Source of the DNA: Fibrobacter succinogenes
Lineage (GTDB): Bacteria; Fibrobacterota; Fibrobacteria; Fibrobacterales; Fibrobacteraceae
Assembly (NCBI GenBank): GCA_902767785.1
Contig: CACXIR010000041.1
Span: 1-32,793 of the forward strand
Length of the DNA: 32,793 nucleotides
Direction of reading: 5' to 3'
Shown here: piece after piece, positions 14,631 through 22,769 of the stretch
Position numbering within the stretch: the stretch's first letter is position 1
Layout: every line of letters begins with the position of its first letter
Position numbers and translations under genes: made by a program
Notes under the pieces: model-generated
Seen by the model: only the letters and a program-made list of their open reading frames with translations
Told to the model about the DNA's origin: nothing
The model's database searches: none

Positions 14631-16982
14631 ATGGCACAAATGAGTTGGACATGTAAGAAAATGATGGTGCTGTTCCTTGCGCTTGCCGCAATGCTGTTTG
14701 CTCAGCCGGTAGAAAATGAGCAACGTGGTCAAAATGATTCTTTATTGAAAGATGTGCCGCAGCAATTCAGGGGCAAACGGCTCAAGTACAATTCTCTTGC
14801 CGACATGAATAAAAACCCGAAGTTGCGGCTCGGCATGCAGACGGGATTTGTTTTTGTGGACAAGGAAACCCGCCGCTTGCTTCCGGGAGCAAAGATTGAG
14901 TACTACAATTCCACGCCCGACATGGCGTATTTGGTTTCTACAGGCAAGCTGGATGGCTTTATCAACGACGAACCGGTCATTCGTTATGTGGCACTGGGAC
15001 TCCCGAACTTAGCTTACATCCATGCGGGATTTGAACCGCTGAACATCGTGGTGGCATTCCCGATGAACCCGGCAGGCAAGGCCCTTCGCGATGAGATGAA
15101 CGAGTTTATCGAGAAAATGCGGGCGGACGGCACCTTAGCAGCCTTGGACAGCCTGTGGCTTGGTAATGACGAGGCGAAAAAAGTCGTAGAGTTCCCTAAG
15201 GCCATGCCCGGCAAGCGTACCCTCAAGATGGGTACCAGCGCCATCTCTGCGCCCTTCGAGTATATCAAGGACGGAAAGGTCGTAGGCTATGAGATGGATC
15301 TTATGGCCCGTTTCTGCAAGGAATACGGTTATGGTCTCGAATTAAATGATGTTCCCTTTGAATCCCTATTGCTTGGGCTAGAGACGAATACCTATGACTT
15401 TGTGGCCTCTACCTTGAGCGATATGCCTTCTATCAGCGAGCACTTCTATGAGTCCAATGCCATCTATGTTTCTGAATGCGTCATGGCGGTGCAGGCTTTT
15501 GGAGAGGGGTCCAAGCCCGAAATAACGCTGCATCCCGATGAAGTTTTTGAAAAATTGAACCATGAAGGCATAAAGATTGGCGTGGGAACGGGTTCAGTCT
15601 TTGATGTGATTTCAAAGGAACATTTCCCGAAGGCCGATGTCCAGTATTTCAATACTTATATCGACATGGCGAACCATGTTAGGGCTGGCAAACTGGACGC
15701 CATGATTATGGATGAGCCGGTTGCAAGGCTTTTCTTTTCCAATGTCAAGGGACTTTCTGTTGTAGAAGAAAAACTGGATGAAGCGGATTATGCCTTTGCG
15801 TTTTCCAAGACGGAACAAGGCGAAAAACTGAACGCCCAGATGGCGGAGTTTATCCAGAAGAACATCAAGAAAGGCTTGAAAACGGACTTGGAGAAGGTTT
15901 GGTTCGGTTCGGATGAAAATCTCAAGCAAATCGACCTGTCCAAGCTGGAAGCCAAGAATGGGACACTTCGCCTGGGAACTAATACCGAGAACCCGCCCTT
16001 TGCCTACATCAAGGATAACGTGGTAGTAGGTTACGATATCGACTGGGTGGTACGTTTCTGCGAAGCCTATGGCTATGGACTCCAGATTATGGACATGAAG
16101 TTCGAATCCGTAATGTCGTCGCTGGTGTCTGGACAGGTGGACATTGTTGTAGGCGGAATGACTGTTACGGAAGAACGCAAGGAAATGGTGCTGTTCTCGC
16201 CTCCTGTGTTCGATGGTGGAACGGTGGTCGTTGTGAAAACTCCGGAAGCCGTTGACGATGCCGTGGCTATTGACAGTGTTGGATTTTTTGATTCCCTAAA
16301 GCTCAGTTTCGAGAAGACCTTCGTCCGAGAAGCCCGCTGGAAACTGGTGGCAAACGGCATCGGGGTAACCATTTTCATTTCCATCCTTTCTGCGGTTTTC
16401 GGGACTATTCTTGGGTTCCTGATTTGCCTGATGCGTCTTTCCAAGAACAAGGCTGCCGATGCCATCGCCATCACCTACATCCGTATTCTGCAGGGAACTC
16501 CGATGGTGGTGCTTTTGATGATTCTGTTCTATGTGGTGTTCGCACGTACAGGAATTGACGGAGTCTGGGTGGCTGTTATCGGGTTTGGCATGAACTTCGG
16601 GGCCTATGTCTCCGAGATGATGCGTACGGGAATCGAGGCGGTGGACAAGGGGCAAATGGAAGCGGCTCTTGCCCTCGGGTACACGAAACCCCGAGCCTTT
16701 TTCAAGATTGTGATTCCCCAGGCGGCAAGGCATTTCTTGCCGGTGTACCAGGGCGAGTTCATTTCGTTGGTGAAGATGACTTCCGTAGTGGGTTACATTG
16801 CCATTCACGATTTGACCAAGGCCTCCGACATTATCCGCAGCCGCACTTACGAGGCATTTTTCCCGCTGGTCACCACGGCAATAATCTATTTTGCTATTGC
16901 CTGGTTGCTGACTCGTGTTTTGACGGCTATCCAGAAACGCATTGATCCTAGGAACCGACGAAAAAGGCTGGAAAAAATCTAA
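14631..16982 (+). CDS. Substrate-binding/permease fusion of an amino-acid ABC transporter
   Basis: A 783-residue protein: signal peptide (MMVLFLALAAMLFAQ), binding-protein modules outside the membrane, then a GlnP/HisM-type permease (residues about 560-775). The permease has the EAA loop EAALALGYTKPRAFFKIVIPQA (split: EAALALG, then IPQA). Module order is unusual. Residues 60-190 match only the second half of a type-II binding protein (TGFVFVDKE ... YNSTPDMAYLVSTGKLDGFINDEP). Residues 193-440 are a complete domain starting TLKMGTSAISAPFEYIKDGK. Residues 443-545 are only the first half (TLRLGTNTENPPFAYIKDN ... MTVTEERKE). ATG 14631 or 14640; GGATGGG (14624-14630) is better spaced for 14640. Together with the ATPase upstream it makes a complete importer for a polar amino acid, substrate unknown. 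Confidence 0.85.
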   Translation: MAQMSWTCKKMMVLFLALAAMLFAQPVENEQRGQNDSLLKDVPQQFRGKRLKYNSLADMNKNPKLRLGMQTGFVFVDKETRRLLPGAKIEYYNSTPDMAYLVSTGKLDGFINDEPVIRYVALGLPNLAYIHAGFEPLNIVVAFPMNPAGKALRDEMNEFIEKMRADGTLAALDSLWLGNDEAKKVVEFPKAMPGKRTLKMGTSAISAPFEYIKDGKVVGYEMDLMARFCKEYGYGLELNDVPFESLLLGLETNTYDFVASTLSDMPSISEHFYESNAIYVSECVMAVQAFGEGSKPEITLHPDEVFEKLNHEGIKIGVGTGSVFDVISKEHFPKADVQYFNTYIDMANHVRAGKLDAMIMDEPVARLFFSNVKGLSVVEEKLDEADYAFAFSKTEQGEKLNAQMAEFIQKNIKKGLKTDLEKVWFGSDENLKQIDLSKLEAKNGTLRLGTNTENPPFAYIKDNVVVGYDIDWVVRFCEAYGYGLQIMDMKFESVMSSLVSGQVDIVVGGMTVTEERKEMVLFSPPVFDGGTVVVVKTPEAVDDAVAIDSVGFFDSLKLSFEKTFVREARWKLVANGIGVTIFISILSAVFGTILGFLICLMRLSKNKAADAIAITYIRILQGTPMVVLLMILFYVVFARTGIDGVWVAVIGFGMNFGAYVSEMMRTGIEAVDKGQMEAALALGYTKPRAFFKIVIPQAARHFLPVYQGEFISLVKMTSVVGYIAIHDLTKASDIIRSRTYEAFFPLVTTAIIYFAIAWLLTRVLTAIQKRIDPRNRRKRLEKI

Positions 16983-16992
16983 ATTTGATTCA

Positions 16993-18351
16993 ATGTTTGG
17001 CTTAAAAACCACATTCTTCAGCCTGCTTGTGCTTGCGGCTATTGCTTTTGCCGAATCGTCGGGTTCGTCGGGGTGCCTCGAAGGAACGGTTATTTCTGCG
17101 ATTCGGTTTGAGGGCCTGGAACATACGAACCCCCGCGTGGTGCAGCGTGAACTTTTGAACAAGGCGGGGGAGCCTTTCTCTGCGGAAAAGTTCGAGGCCG
17201 AAAAGCTCCGCCTGCAAGATCTGGATTTATTTACTGATATAGAAGTAGAGTGTACTTCGGGTCTGGATTCTTTGGGTGCTTCACACGTTCAGAATGACGT
17301 CGGGGCGGCGCAGTTGACTTATCGCTTTCAAGAGATCTTCCGCTGGATTCCTGCCCCCGCAGGCAAAAAAACCGATCGCGACGGACTCATGATCGGTCTT
17401 GCTCTTGCGAACCTGAATGTGCTTGGCGAAGACATCCGGGCCGAAGTCCAGTACCGCACTTCCACGGATCCGTTCTTGGATAACAATGAATATGCCTTTT
17501 ATGCCAGTTCGCCCTACCTGTTTGGCCTGCCTTTGGGCTGGAATCTGGAATTCCTCCGTACCGACAGCTACGACGAGATTCGGAACTTTCAGGACGATAG
17601 CTGGCTTTTGGATCTGGATCTGGATTACGGGGTTAGTCCCCATTTGTCCCTGCTTATGACAGTGGCTGGCCGTGAGTTGAAGGATGCGGCCTTCTTGCCT
17701 GAAGTTGGGTTTGGTTTTGCCTTCGATTTCCGCGACAGCAAGCTGGATAGTCGCGAGGGAATTTACTTTGAATATATGTTGACCCACGTGGGTGAGGGCG
17801 ATGACCGCGATATCAGCTGTAATGTAATAGATGAAGGCACGACTTGTGATGGCGGCATGGGTGGCGAGAATTATCGCGAGTTCTTGACGGATGCCCGGGC
17901 CTATTACACGCTATGGCGTTTTGTGACGGGGGCGACGGCCCTGGTGCGTTACCGTATGGGAGATGTGGAACGCTATGACTACTACTACCATGGCGGAGCC
18001 AACACCTTCCGCGGCCACGAGGCCGATTCTAACTATCTGGGCGTCCATGAGGCCCTCCTTACGCTGGAGGAGCGCTTTGTGCTGATGGAGCGCCATGCGG
18101 CTAGCCTCTGGGGCATCAACTTCTTCTATGGGGTGCAACTGGTGGCAGGCTTGGACGGGAGCCTTTTGTGGGACAAGGGCCGCCCTGGCTGGGAAGACTA
18201 CGAGGGGGCAGTCTATGGAGGTATCCACCTGGTAATTCCGGCATTGGACCGTGTCCGTTTCGAGGTGGGGTACAGCCCCGATAAGGGCGAACCCGTATTC
18301 TACTTCGGCCTGTTCGACAAGGTGACTTCATCCCGCTGGCGCAGCAGGTAA
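16993..18351 (+). CDS. Omp85-family outer-membrane protein with one POTRA domain
   Basis: A 452-residue exported protein: signal peptide (residues 1-22), one POTRA-like domain (about 30-90: VISAIRFEGLEHTNPRVVQR, then LQDLDLFTDIEVEC) and a C-terminal beta barrel of the surface antigen D15 type. The barrel shows many alternating strands, YHGGANTFRGHE as the conserved (V/I)RGF-like loop at about residues 331-342, and a last strand ending near the C-terminus (VFYFGLFDKV). With one POTRA domain it is shorter than BamA and is more likely a TamA-like or two-partner type translocation channel. ATG 16993 lies 10 bases after the permease stop, so it may be co-transcribed with the importer, although a functional link is not evident. 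Confidence 0.8.
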   Translation: MFGLKTTFFSLLVLAAIAFAESSGSSGCLEGTVISAIRFEGLEHTNPRVVQRELLNKAGEPFSAEKFEAEKLRLQDLDLFTDIEVECTSGLDSLGASHVQNDVGAAQLTYRFQEIFRWIPAPAGKKTDRDGLMIGLALANLNVLGEDIRAEVQYRTSTDPFLDNNEYAFYASSPYLFGLPLGWNLEFLRTDSYDEIRNFQDDSWLLDLDLDYGVSPHLSLLMTVAGRELKDAAFLPEVGFGFAFDFRDSKLDSREGIYFEYMLTHVGEGDDRDISCNVIDEGTTCDGGMGGENYREFLTDARAYYTLWRFVTGATALVRYRMGDVERYDYYYHGGANTFRGHEADSNYLGVHEALLTLEERFVLMERHAASLWGINFFYGVQLVAGLDGSLLWDKGRPGWEDYEGAVYGGIHLVIPALDRVRFEVGYSPDKGEPVFYFGLFDKVTSSRWRSR

Positions 18352-18359
18352 AACTTTGC

Positions 18360-18388
18360 TTGACCATTTTCGGTACAAAAGCTAAATT
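18360..18388 (+). promoter_or_regulatory. Probable promoter of ppa
   Basis: TTGACC (18360-18365), a 17-base spacer, then TAAATT (18383-18388). It lies 58 bases upstream of the ppa start, just after the end of the Omp85 gene. Confidence 0.55.
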
Positions 18389-18446
18389 TGCCCCCATAGT
18401 AAGAGAACGTTTTTTTGCAGGCTCAAGGTGGGCCTACGGAGTATAA

Positions 18447-19037
18447 ATGGCAATAAACTATCTAGATCTCCCCATTGGACGCAAGTACCCCTACGAAGTG
18501 GACTGCGTGGTGGAAATCGGCAAGGACACCAACCTCAAGTACGAATACGACGAACGCCTGCACGTGTTCCGCCTGGACCGTTGCTTGCTCAGTTCCATGA
18601 GCTATCCTTGCACCTACGGATTTATTCCCAGCACCAAGGCCGATGACGGCGATGCCTTGGACATGCTGATTTACAGCCCTGCCTCCATGATGACGGGCAC
18701 GGTTTGCACTTGCCGTGTGATTGGCGCTCTGGACATGACCGATGGCGGCAAGAAGGACTACAAGGTTTTGGGAGTTCCCACCTTCAACCCCCGCCCCATC
18801 AAGGACATTGGTGACGTGGACCAGATGTTCCTACGCATTACCAAGAACTTCTTTCAGAACTACAAGGAACTGGAAGGCAAGGACGTGCAGATTGGGGAAT
18901 GGAAGAATGCGGAATTTGCTCGTGAACGCGTAATTGCCGCCCATAGGGCTTACTTCCAGATGCAGGTCCAGGTACCTGAGACCTGTTACCAGGAACCGGA
19001 AAGTGCCGACCACCTTCCTCCTGAAGAATTGATTTAG
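18447..19037 (+). CDS. ppa: Inorganic pyrophosphatase (family I)
   Basis: A 196-residue soluble enzyme that hydrolyses pyrophosphate to two phosphates and so pulls biosynthetic reactions forward. The family-I active-site signature is present as DDGDALDML (about residues 71-79), preceded by the conserved CTYGFIPST. Other expected residues are in EIGKDTNLKYEYDE (substrate-binding Lys and Tyr) and in DVDQMFLRITKNFFQNYKELEG near the C-terminus. ATG 18447 follows GGAG. A clear promoter lies upstream and a hairpin downstream, so it is likely a single-gene transcript. The length and sequence fit the group of family-I enzymes that are slightly longer than the E. coli enzyme. Confidence 0.9.
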   Translation: MAINYLDLPIGRKYPYEVDCVVEIGKDTNLKYEYDERLHVFRLDRCLLSSMSYPCTYGFIPSTKADDGDALDMLIYSPASMMTGTVCTCRVIGALDMTDGGKKDYKVLGVPTFNPRPIKDIGDVDQMFLRITKNFFQNYKELEGKDVQIGEWKNAEFARERVIAAHRAYFQMQVQVPETCYQEPESADHLPPEELI

Positions 19038-19051
19038 TCTTTTCAAATGTC

Positions 19052-19072
19052 ATCCCGGCCTTGTGCCGGGAT
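19052..19072. terminator. Hairpin between convergent ppa and the RidA gene (repeat-type)
   Basis: ATCCCGGC (19052-19059), a 5-base loop, then GCCGGGAT. It lies 14 bases after the ppa stop. The flanking GTCATCCC...ACC form is shared with the hairpin at 19615-19632, which suggests a dispersed palindromic repeat used as a terminator. The T run is weak on the plus side (CACCTTTATTTA). Confidence 0.55.
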
Positions 19073-19077
19073 CACCT

Positions 19078-19590
19078 TTATTTAGTCTTCTCTATCCAGT
19101 GGTAGCGGCCGCTGTAGGATATTGCCTTGCGGATGGCTTGGAACGTGCAGCTGATTTCAACGGCTGCATTTTTGGGTAGGGCGGCAACGCCAACGGCGGT
19201 GCGGGCGTGCTTTCCGTTTTCGCCAAAAATCCGGACCGCCAGTTCAGAGGCCCCGTTTAGCACGGCGGGCTGTTCGTGAAAGTCGTTTGCGGATTGCACA
19301 AAGCCTTGCATCTGTACCAGCATCAGGGTCTCGTCGCTTTCCAGGAGCGTCATGGCGGCGGCAATATTGTTCAGCAGGCAAATCTGGGCCGCTTCAGCAG
19401 CCTTCTCTACAGAAAGGTCCGTAGGCACGGTGCCGCAAAAATTGGAGAAGTCCCCGTTGATAGAGGGCAACTGCCCAGATACCACGATGGTGTCGCCGTA
19501 GCGGGTGGCAGGAATATAGGCCGCTAGCGGTGCCGGGCACTGGGGGAGGGTAAGACCCAATTCAGATACTTTCTCTTGAATGTCCTTCAC
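19078..19590 (-). CDS. RidA-family protein (YjgF/UK114)
   Basis: A 170-residue member of the RidA superfamily, imine/enamine deaminases and related proteins. The evidence is the N-terminal PAAxYxP-like PLAAYIPATRYGDTIVVSGQLP, the middle LNNIAAAMTLLES, and the closing VGVAALPKNAAVEISCTFQAI. The last of these lacks the arginine seen in the classic R-x-x-V-G-V-x-x-L-P active-site stretch only if HARTAVGVAALP is misread: an arginine is in fact present at R of HARTAVGV. The start is GTG (19588-19590), seven bases after AGGAG. It lies downstream of the MetS-type gene but is separated by a hairpin, so operon membership is uncertain. It is likely a cytosolic housekeeping enzyme. Confidence 0.85.
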   Translation of the reverse strand: MKDIQEKVSELGLTLPQCPAPLAAYIPATRYGDTIVVSGQLPSINGDFSNFCGTVPTDLSVEKAAEAAQICLLNNIAAAMTLLESDETLMLVQMQGFVQSANDFHEQPAVLNGASELAVRIFGENGKHARTAVGVAALPKNAAVEISCTFQAIRKAISYSGRYHWIEKTK

Positions 19591-19614
19591 AGTTTTTCTC
19601 CTTCTCTCATGTCA

Positions 19615-19632
19615 TCCCCGCGTAGGCGGGGA
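19615..19632. repeat. Second GTCATCCC-type palindrome
   Basis: TCCCCGC, loop GTAG, then GCGGGGA. The flanks (TGTCATCCCC ... GGGGACC) match those of the hairpin at 19052-19072. It lies between the MetS-type gene and the RidA gene, both on the minus strand. The T run follows on the plus side, so it is not a textbook terminator for the minus-strand operon but may still form a transcript end. Confidence 0.6.
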
Positions 19633-19637
19633 CCTTT

Positions 19638-19739
19638 TTACTTCTTTTTAAAGACCTTCGCAAAACAAAATATACAAAGTCCTATGATGGCACCCCAAGA
19701 GGCTACCATAAAAATCAGTCCGCTTGTCGAAAACTCCAT
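19638..19739 (-). CDS. MetS-type small subunit of an NSS transporter
   Basis: A 33-residue membrane peptide: one hydrophobic helix (LIFMVASWGAIIGLCIFCF) with a charged end KVFKKK. In MetP/MetS-type systems, first described for methionine and alanine uptake in Corynebacterium, such a tiny subunit is encoded right after the large NSS transporter and is required for uptake. Here the ATG (19737-19739) starts two bases after the stop of the transporter at 19742, and its AGGAGG site lies within the last codons of that gene, so the two are translationally coupled. It is the right size, place and topology, although the sequence is too short for a firm family call. Confidence 0.75.
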   Translation of the reverse strand: MEFSTSGLIFMVASWGAIIGLCIFCFAKVFKKK

Positions 19740-19741
19740 GG

Positions 19742-21403
19742 TTATGCCTCCTCTTCGTCGTGTTCTCCGGCTCTGCCGATAGACTTGTTCTGCTTATGAA
19801 GGATGGTCGTCTGCCTTGCGGTACCGCCCTGCCTCCAGGCAATGTATATGGCGACGTTCAGGAGGATTACCAGCAACAGCAGGAATCCGCGTACGCCCCA
19901 AGTAAAACCGATTTGCGAGAATTCGCTACCCAAGAAGGTTACGCGCGCATCGGCGGCCACATTGCTCAACAGCAACACGCCCATTCCGTCGTGAATCATC
20001 CACGCCACAAGCACAATGGCAAGGTAGATCGGGCACACGTACATGATGATAGGGCGGATAAAGCGGGGGAGCTTTAGGGCGGCTCCGTCGTTCATCAAGG
20101 CAAAGGCTTCGTTTTCGGGTTTGCCGTCTTCGCCGATGGTCTCGGACTTGTGGCGACCCAGCACAAAGGCAAAAATGAACGCCTGGATGGTGCCGAGCAC
20201 CACCAGCAAGAAACTACCGCCCCAGAAGTCCAGTTCATCGACGGCACCGGCGGCAAGGCCGAAGATGCCCACCAGGCTACCCAAGAAGGTCACGGTACCT
20301 GTGGCGGCGATGGCCTTTTTGCGGTGGAACTTCAGGTCGTCTTCGCAGAAGCTGATCAGGGGCTGAATGATGGAAATGGCGCTGGTGACGCCTGCAATAA
20401 AGAGCATGGCAAACCAGAGGGTCTGGAAAAATCCGCCGAAGGGGAGCTGCCCGAACACGAAGGGCATGGTCTGGAAACCGAGACCGAAGGTGCCCAGCTT
20501 GGCGCATTCCTCGATGTTGTTGCCGGCAATGAGCACCGCCATAGGAATCACGATAGTGCCGCCCAAGATAATTTCGGCAAATCCGTTGGTAGCGCCTGCT
20601 GTCAAGGACGAAAGCACCAGGTCTTCCTTGGGTTTCAGGTAACTGGCGTAGCAGAACACGATGCCCATGCCAAGACTCATGGTGAAGAACACCTGGCCCG
20701 ATGCCGCAAGCCACACGGCGGGGTTGAGCATTTCAGAAAAGTTCGGGTTCCACACGAAGGCAAGGCCCTTGCCGATGTCGGTAACGGTAAGCACGCGAAC
20801 CACCAGGATAATGCCCATAATCAGGAGGATGGGCATAGTGACCTTGTTCACCCGCTCAATGCCCTTGCGTACGCCGAAGGACAAAAGCCCCATGTTGCAG
20901 GCGAAGGTAATCAAGAAGAACAGGATGGCGGCGGGAATGGGGCCAACCTTGGTGTTCAGCATGATGTAGTTGCCGAAGAATTCCTTCATGGGCTCGTAAC
21001 CGCCGGCCACCACTTCCATCAATTTGCCGGTGGCGGAGTAGTAGGTGAAGGCCAGAATCCAGGACTGGATAAAGACATAGTAGAAGCTGATGAACAGCGG
21101 GGGTAAAAGTCCCAAGGAACCCAGGTGCTTTGCCCAGGGCTTTTTACCGAGAATGTAGTGGAATCCACCCGGTGCGGTACCGTGGTGGTGGAGTCCTGCC
21201 GCACGGCCAAGGGTCCATTCCATCCACGAAAGAGGAATACCCAAAAGCAAGAAGGCGATAAGGTAGGGGATGATGAAGGCGCCGCCGCCATTGGTGGCCG
21301 CCTGTACGGGGAATCTAAGGAAGTTCCCGAGGCCAACGGCGGACCCCGCGACAGCCAGGATAACGCCAATCTTGGAACCCCAATTTTCTCTATTGCTTTG
21401 CAT
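19742..21403 (-). CDS. Sodium-dependent NSS-family transporter (MetP-like)
   Basis: A 553-residue sodium symporter of the neurotransmitter:sodium symporter family, inner membrane, with about 12 membrane segments. The first segment has the classic WGSKIGVILAVAGSAVGLGNFLRFP sequence (residues 8-32, including the sodium-binding GSAVGLGN loop), followed by GGGAFIIPY. The substrate is most likely an amino acid; the adjacent MetS-type subunit suggests methionine or alanine, by family knowledge only. ATG 21401-21403 follows AGAGGGA. It ends two bases before the small subunit and begins 15 bases after the SpoIIE-phosphatase stop, so it belongs to the same operon. Confidence 0.9.
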   Translation of the reverse strand: MQSNRENWGSKIGVILAVAGSAVGLGNFLRFPVQAATNGGGAFIIPYLIAFLLLGIPLSWMEWTLGRAAGLHHHGTAPGGFHYILGKKPWAKHLGSLGLLPPLFISFYYVFIQSWILAFTYYSATGKLMEVVAGGYEPMKEFFGNYIMLNTKVGPIPAAILFFLITFACNMGLLSFGVRKGIERVNKVTMPILLIMGIILVVRVLTVTDIGKGLAFVWNPNFSEMLNPAVWLAASGQVFFTMSLGMGIVFCYASYLKPKEDLVLSSLTAGATNGFAEIILGGTIVIPMAVLIAGNNIEECAKLGTFGLGFQTMPFVFGQLPFGGFFQTLWFAMLFIAGVTSAISIIQPLISFCEDDLKFHRKKAIAATGTVTFLGSLVGIFGLAAGAVDELDFWGGSFLLVVLGTIQAFIFAFVLGRHKSETIGEDGKPENEAFALMNDGAALKLPRFIRPIIMYVCPIYLAIVLVAWMIHDGMGVLLLSNVAADARVTFLGSEFSQIGFTWGVRGFLLLLVILLNVAIYIAWRQGGTARQTTILHKQNKSIGRAGEHDEEEA

Positions 21404-21418
21404 GTTTCCCTCTAAAAA

Positions 21419-22102
21419 TTATTTCTTTCCCTTGTATTTCAACATTAGCATGGTAATGTCATCGTACTGGGGGTCGCCACTGGCAAAACGGTCAAGGTCC
21501 TTCTTGAGTTCGTGGAGTACATCCTTGATTTCGCCTTTGCGGTGGCTATTCATGAACTCGATAAGGCGTTGTTCGCCATAGAATTCTTTTTTGCAACAGG
21601 CTTCCGTAACGCCGTCCGTGTACAGGAAAATGGAGTCGCCCGGTTCCAGGGTGATGGTTTCCTGGTTGTAGACCGTGTTGTTCATGGCGGCCAAAGGGAG
21701 CTTGCGTTTGGATGAACGCAGGAACTGGAATCCGTTATCCTTGTTGCACACCAAGGGCGGGTTGTGGCCTGCGTTGGCGTAGTTCAGTACGCCTGTTTCC
21801 AGGTTCAAAATGCCAATCCAACCGGTGGCAAACATTCCCTCGTCGTCGCTTTCGCAGAGGGAGTTGTTCACTTTGGCAAAAACTTTTTCGGGAGATTCTC
21901 CCAATTGGGCCTGGTCCTTGATAAGGGTCTTGGTAATGACCATAAAGAGGGCTGCCGGAACGCCCTTGCCAGAAACGTCGGCCACCACGATGGCCACGTG
22001 CTTCTCGTCAATAAAGAAAAAGTCGTAAAAGTCCCCGCCCACTTCCTTGGCAGGGAAAAAAAAAAAAAAAATTTCCACGTTCTCGGTGTGGTGTTGTAGC
22101 AT
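21419..22102 (-). CDS. SpoIIE/PP2C phosphatase domain (C-terminal piece of a broken gene)
   Basis: This frame holds an intact PP2C-type SpoIIE/RsbU phosphatase domain. Visible motifs are PAKEVGGDFYDFFF (metal-binding aspartates), VVADVSGKGVPAALFM, the middle YANAGHNPPLV, YTDGVTEA and a closing DPQYDDITMLML. Such domains dephosphorylate anti-anti-sigma (STAS) proteins in partner-switch systems. Just upstream it reads MLQHHTENVEI followed by five phenylalanines encoded by a run of 16 T, where relatives have an ordinary beta strand of the same length. The membrane-sensor half lies in another frame (21868-22746). No STAS protein is encoded in the window. Confidence 0.8.
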   Translation of the reverse strand: MLQHHTENVEIFFFFFPAKEVGGDFYDFFFIDEKHVAIVVADVSGKGVPAALFMVITKTLIKDQAQLGESPEKVFAKVNNSLCESDDEGMFATGWIGILNLETGVLNYANAGHNPPLVCNKDNGFQFLRSSKRKLPLAAMNNTVYNQETITLEPGDSIFLYTDGVTEACCKKEFYGEQRLIEFMNSHRKGEIKDVLHELKKDLDRFASGDPQYDDITMLMLKYKGKK

Positions 22103-22746
22103 ACGTAGATGATGGCCAAAAGGAATACGATGTTGCTATCTAAGCAGTAGAAGAAATTGTTGATATTGTAATCCACCAAAAAGTTATGGAGTGCCTCGCC
22201 ATGCAACTGGCTGATGGCATTTGCAATGGCCTCGTCCATGGTGCTAGTAATGGTAATGACCGTGCCGGGTTCAAAGGAGACCATGTTGATGTCGGTAAGG
22301 CCATATATGGACGAAAGCAGTTTCGAAACGATATAGGCGATAGTGGTAATGATGGAAACATTCAGGGTCACCTTTTTCAGGTAATAACGGCAACTGAGTA
22401 CGATGGGTATGGCATACATCAATTCTACGCCGTAGGAGTAGACGACCGTATAGGCGCTGATGGCCATCAGCAATGCGGTAAGCCCCACATATTTGGTGAA
22501 TTTCTTGTGGTTCAAACGGCGTATGCCAAACATGAACGCCACAAATAGCACCGTTTGGAGTCCAAAGAAGAAAATTCCCCACATCAGGTCCACATCAAAG
22601 ACTCCTGTGATGGAGCAAATGGCGATGACCAGGTATATGAACGCCAGAATGCCAAAAGAACCGGAAATGAGGTTGTTGGCCTTCCATTCGTTCTCTTCAA
22701 ACATTGCCTGTGTGGATTCGTTGAATCTTATTTTTTCCTGAGCCAT
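21868..22746 (-). CDS. Membrane-sensor N-terminal half of the SpoIIE phosphatase (broken gene)
   Basis: Real coding probably covers 22088-22746: six hydrophobic segments (for example SGSFGILAFIYLVIAICSIT and TALLMAISAYTVVYSYG) and an extracytoplasmic region near residues 165-195. After LLAIIYV the frame changes character (CYNTTPRTWK, five Phe, SLPRKW) and reads the phosphatase region out of frame until 21868. Two readings fit. A deletion may have removed the helical linker that normally precedes the phosphatase. Alternatively the T16 tract (22056-22071) is a slippage site: adding one T would fuse the sensor with PAKEVGGDFYD. ATG 22744-22746; only a weak AGGT site upstream. It lies 23 bases after the MATE gene. 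Confidence 0.7.
   Translation of the reverse strand: MAQEKIRFNESTQAMFEENEWKANNLISGSFGILAFIYLVIAICSITGVFDVDLMWGIFFFGLQTVLFVAFMFGIRRLNHKKFTKYVGLTALLMAISAYTVVYSYGVELMYAIPIVLSCRYYLKKVTLNVSIITTIAYIVSKLLSSIYGLTDINMVSFEPGTVITITSTMDEAIANAISQLHGEALHNFLVDYNINNFFYCLDSNIVFLLAIIYVCYNTTPRTWKFFFFFSLPRKWAGTFTTFSLLTRSTWPSWWPTFLARAFRQPSLWSLPRPLSRTRPNWENLPKKFLPK
22056..22071. repeat. Run of 16 A (T16 on the coding strand) inside the phosphatase gene
   Basis: Sixteen uninterrupted A lie between CAGGG and TTTCC. On the minus (coding) strand this is a T16 tract at the join of the sensor and phosphatase frames. Long homopolymers of this kind are prone both to slippage in cells and to sequencing error. Confidence 0.95.
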
Positions 22747-22769
22747 TTTATACCTGAAAAAAATTGCTG

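Noticed and set aside
16296..17162. Minus-strand open frame over the permease 3' end
   Set aside because: Low-complexity His/Asn/Ser-rich product antisense to the permease EAA region; no support.
20150..21106. Plus-strand open frame of 318 codons antisense to the NSS transporter
   Set aside because: Composition is His/Glu/Gly-rich and mirrors the hydrophobic codons of the transporter; no start signal.
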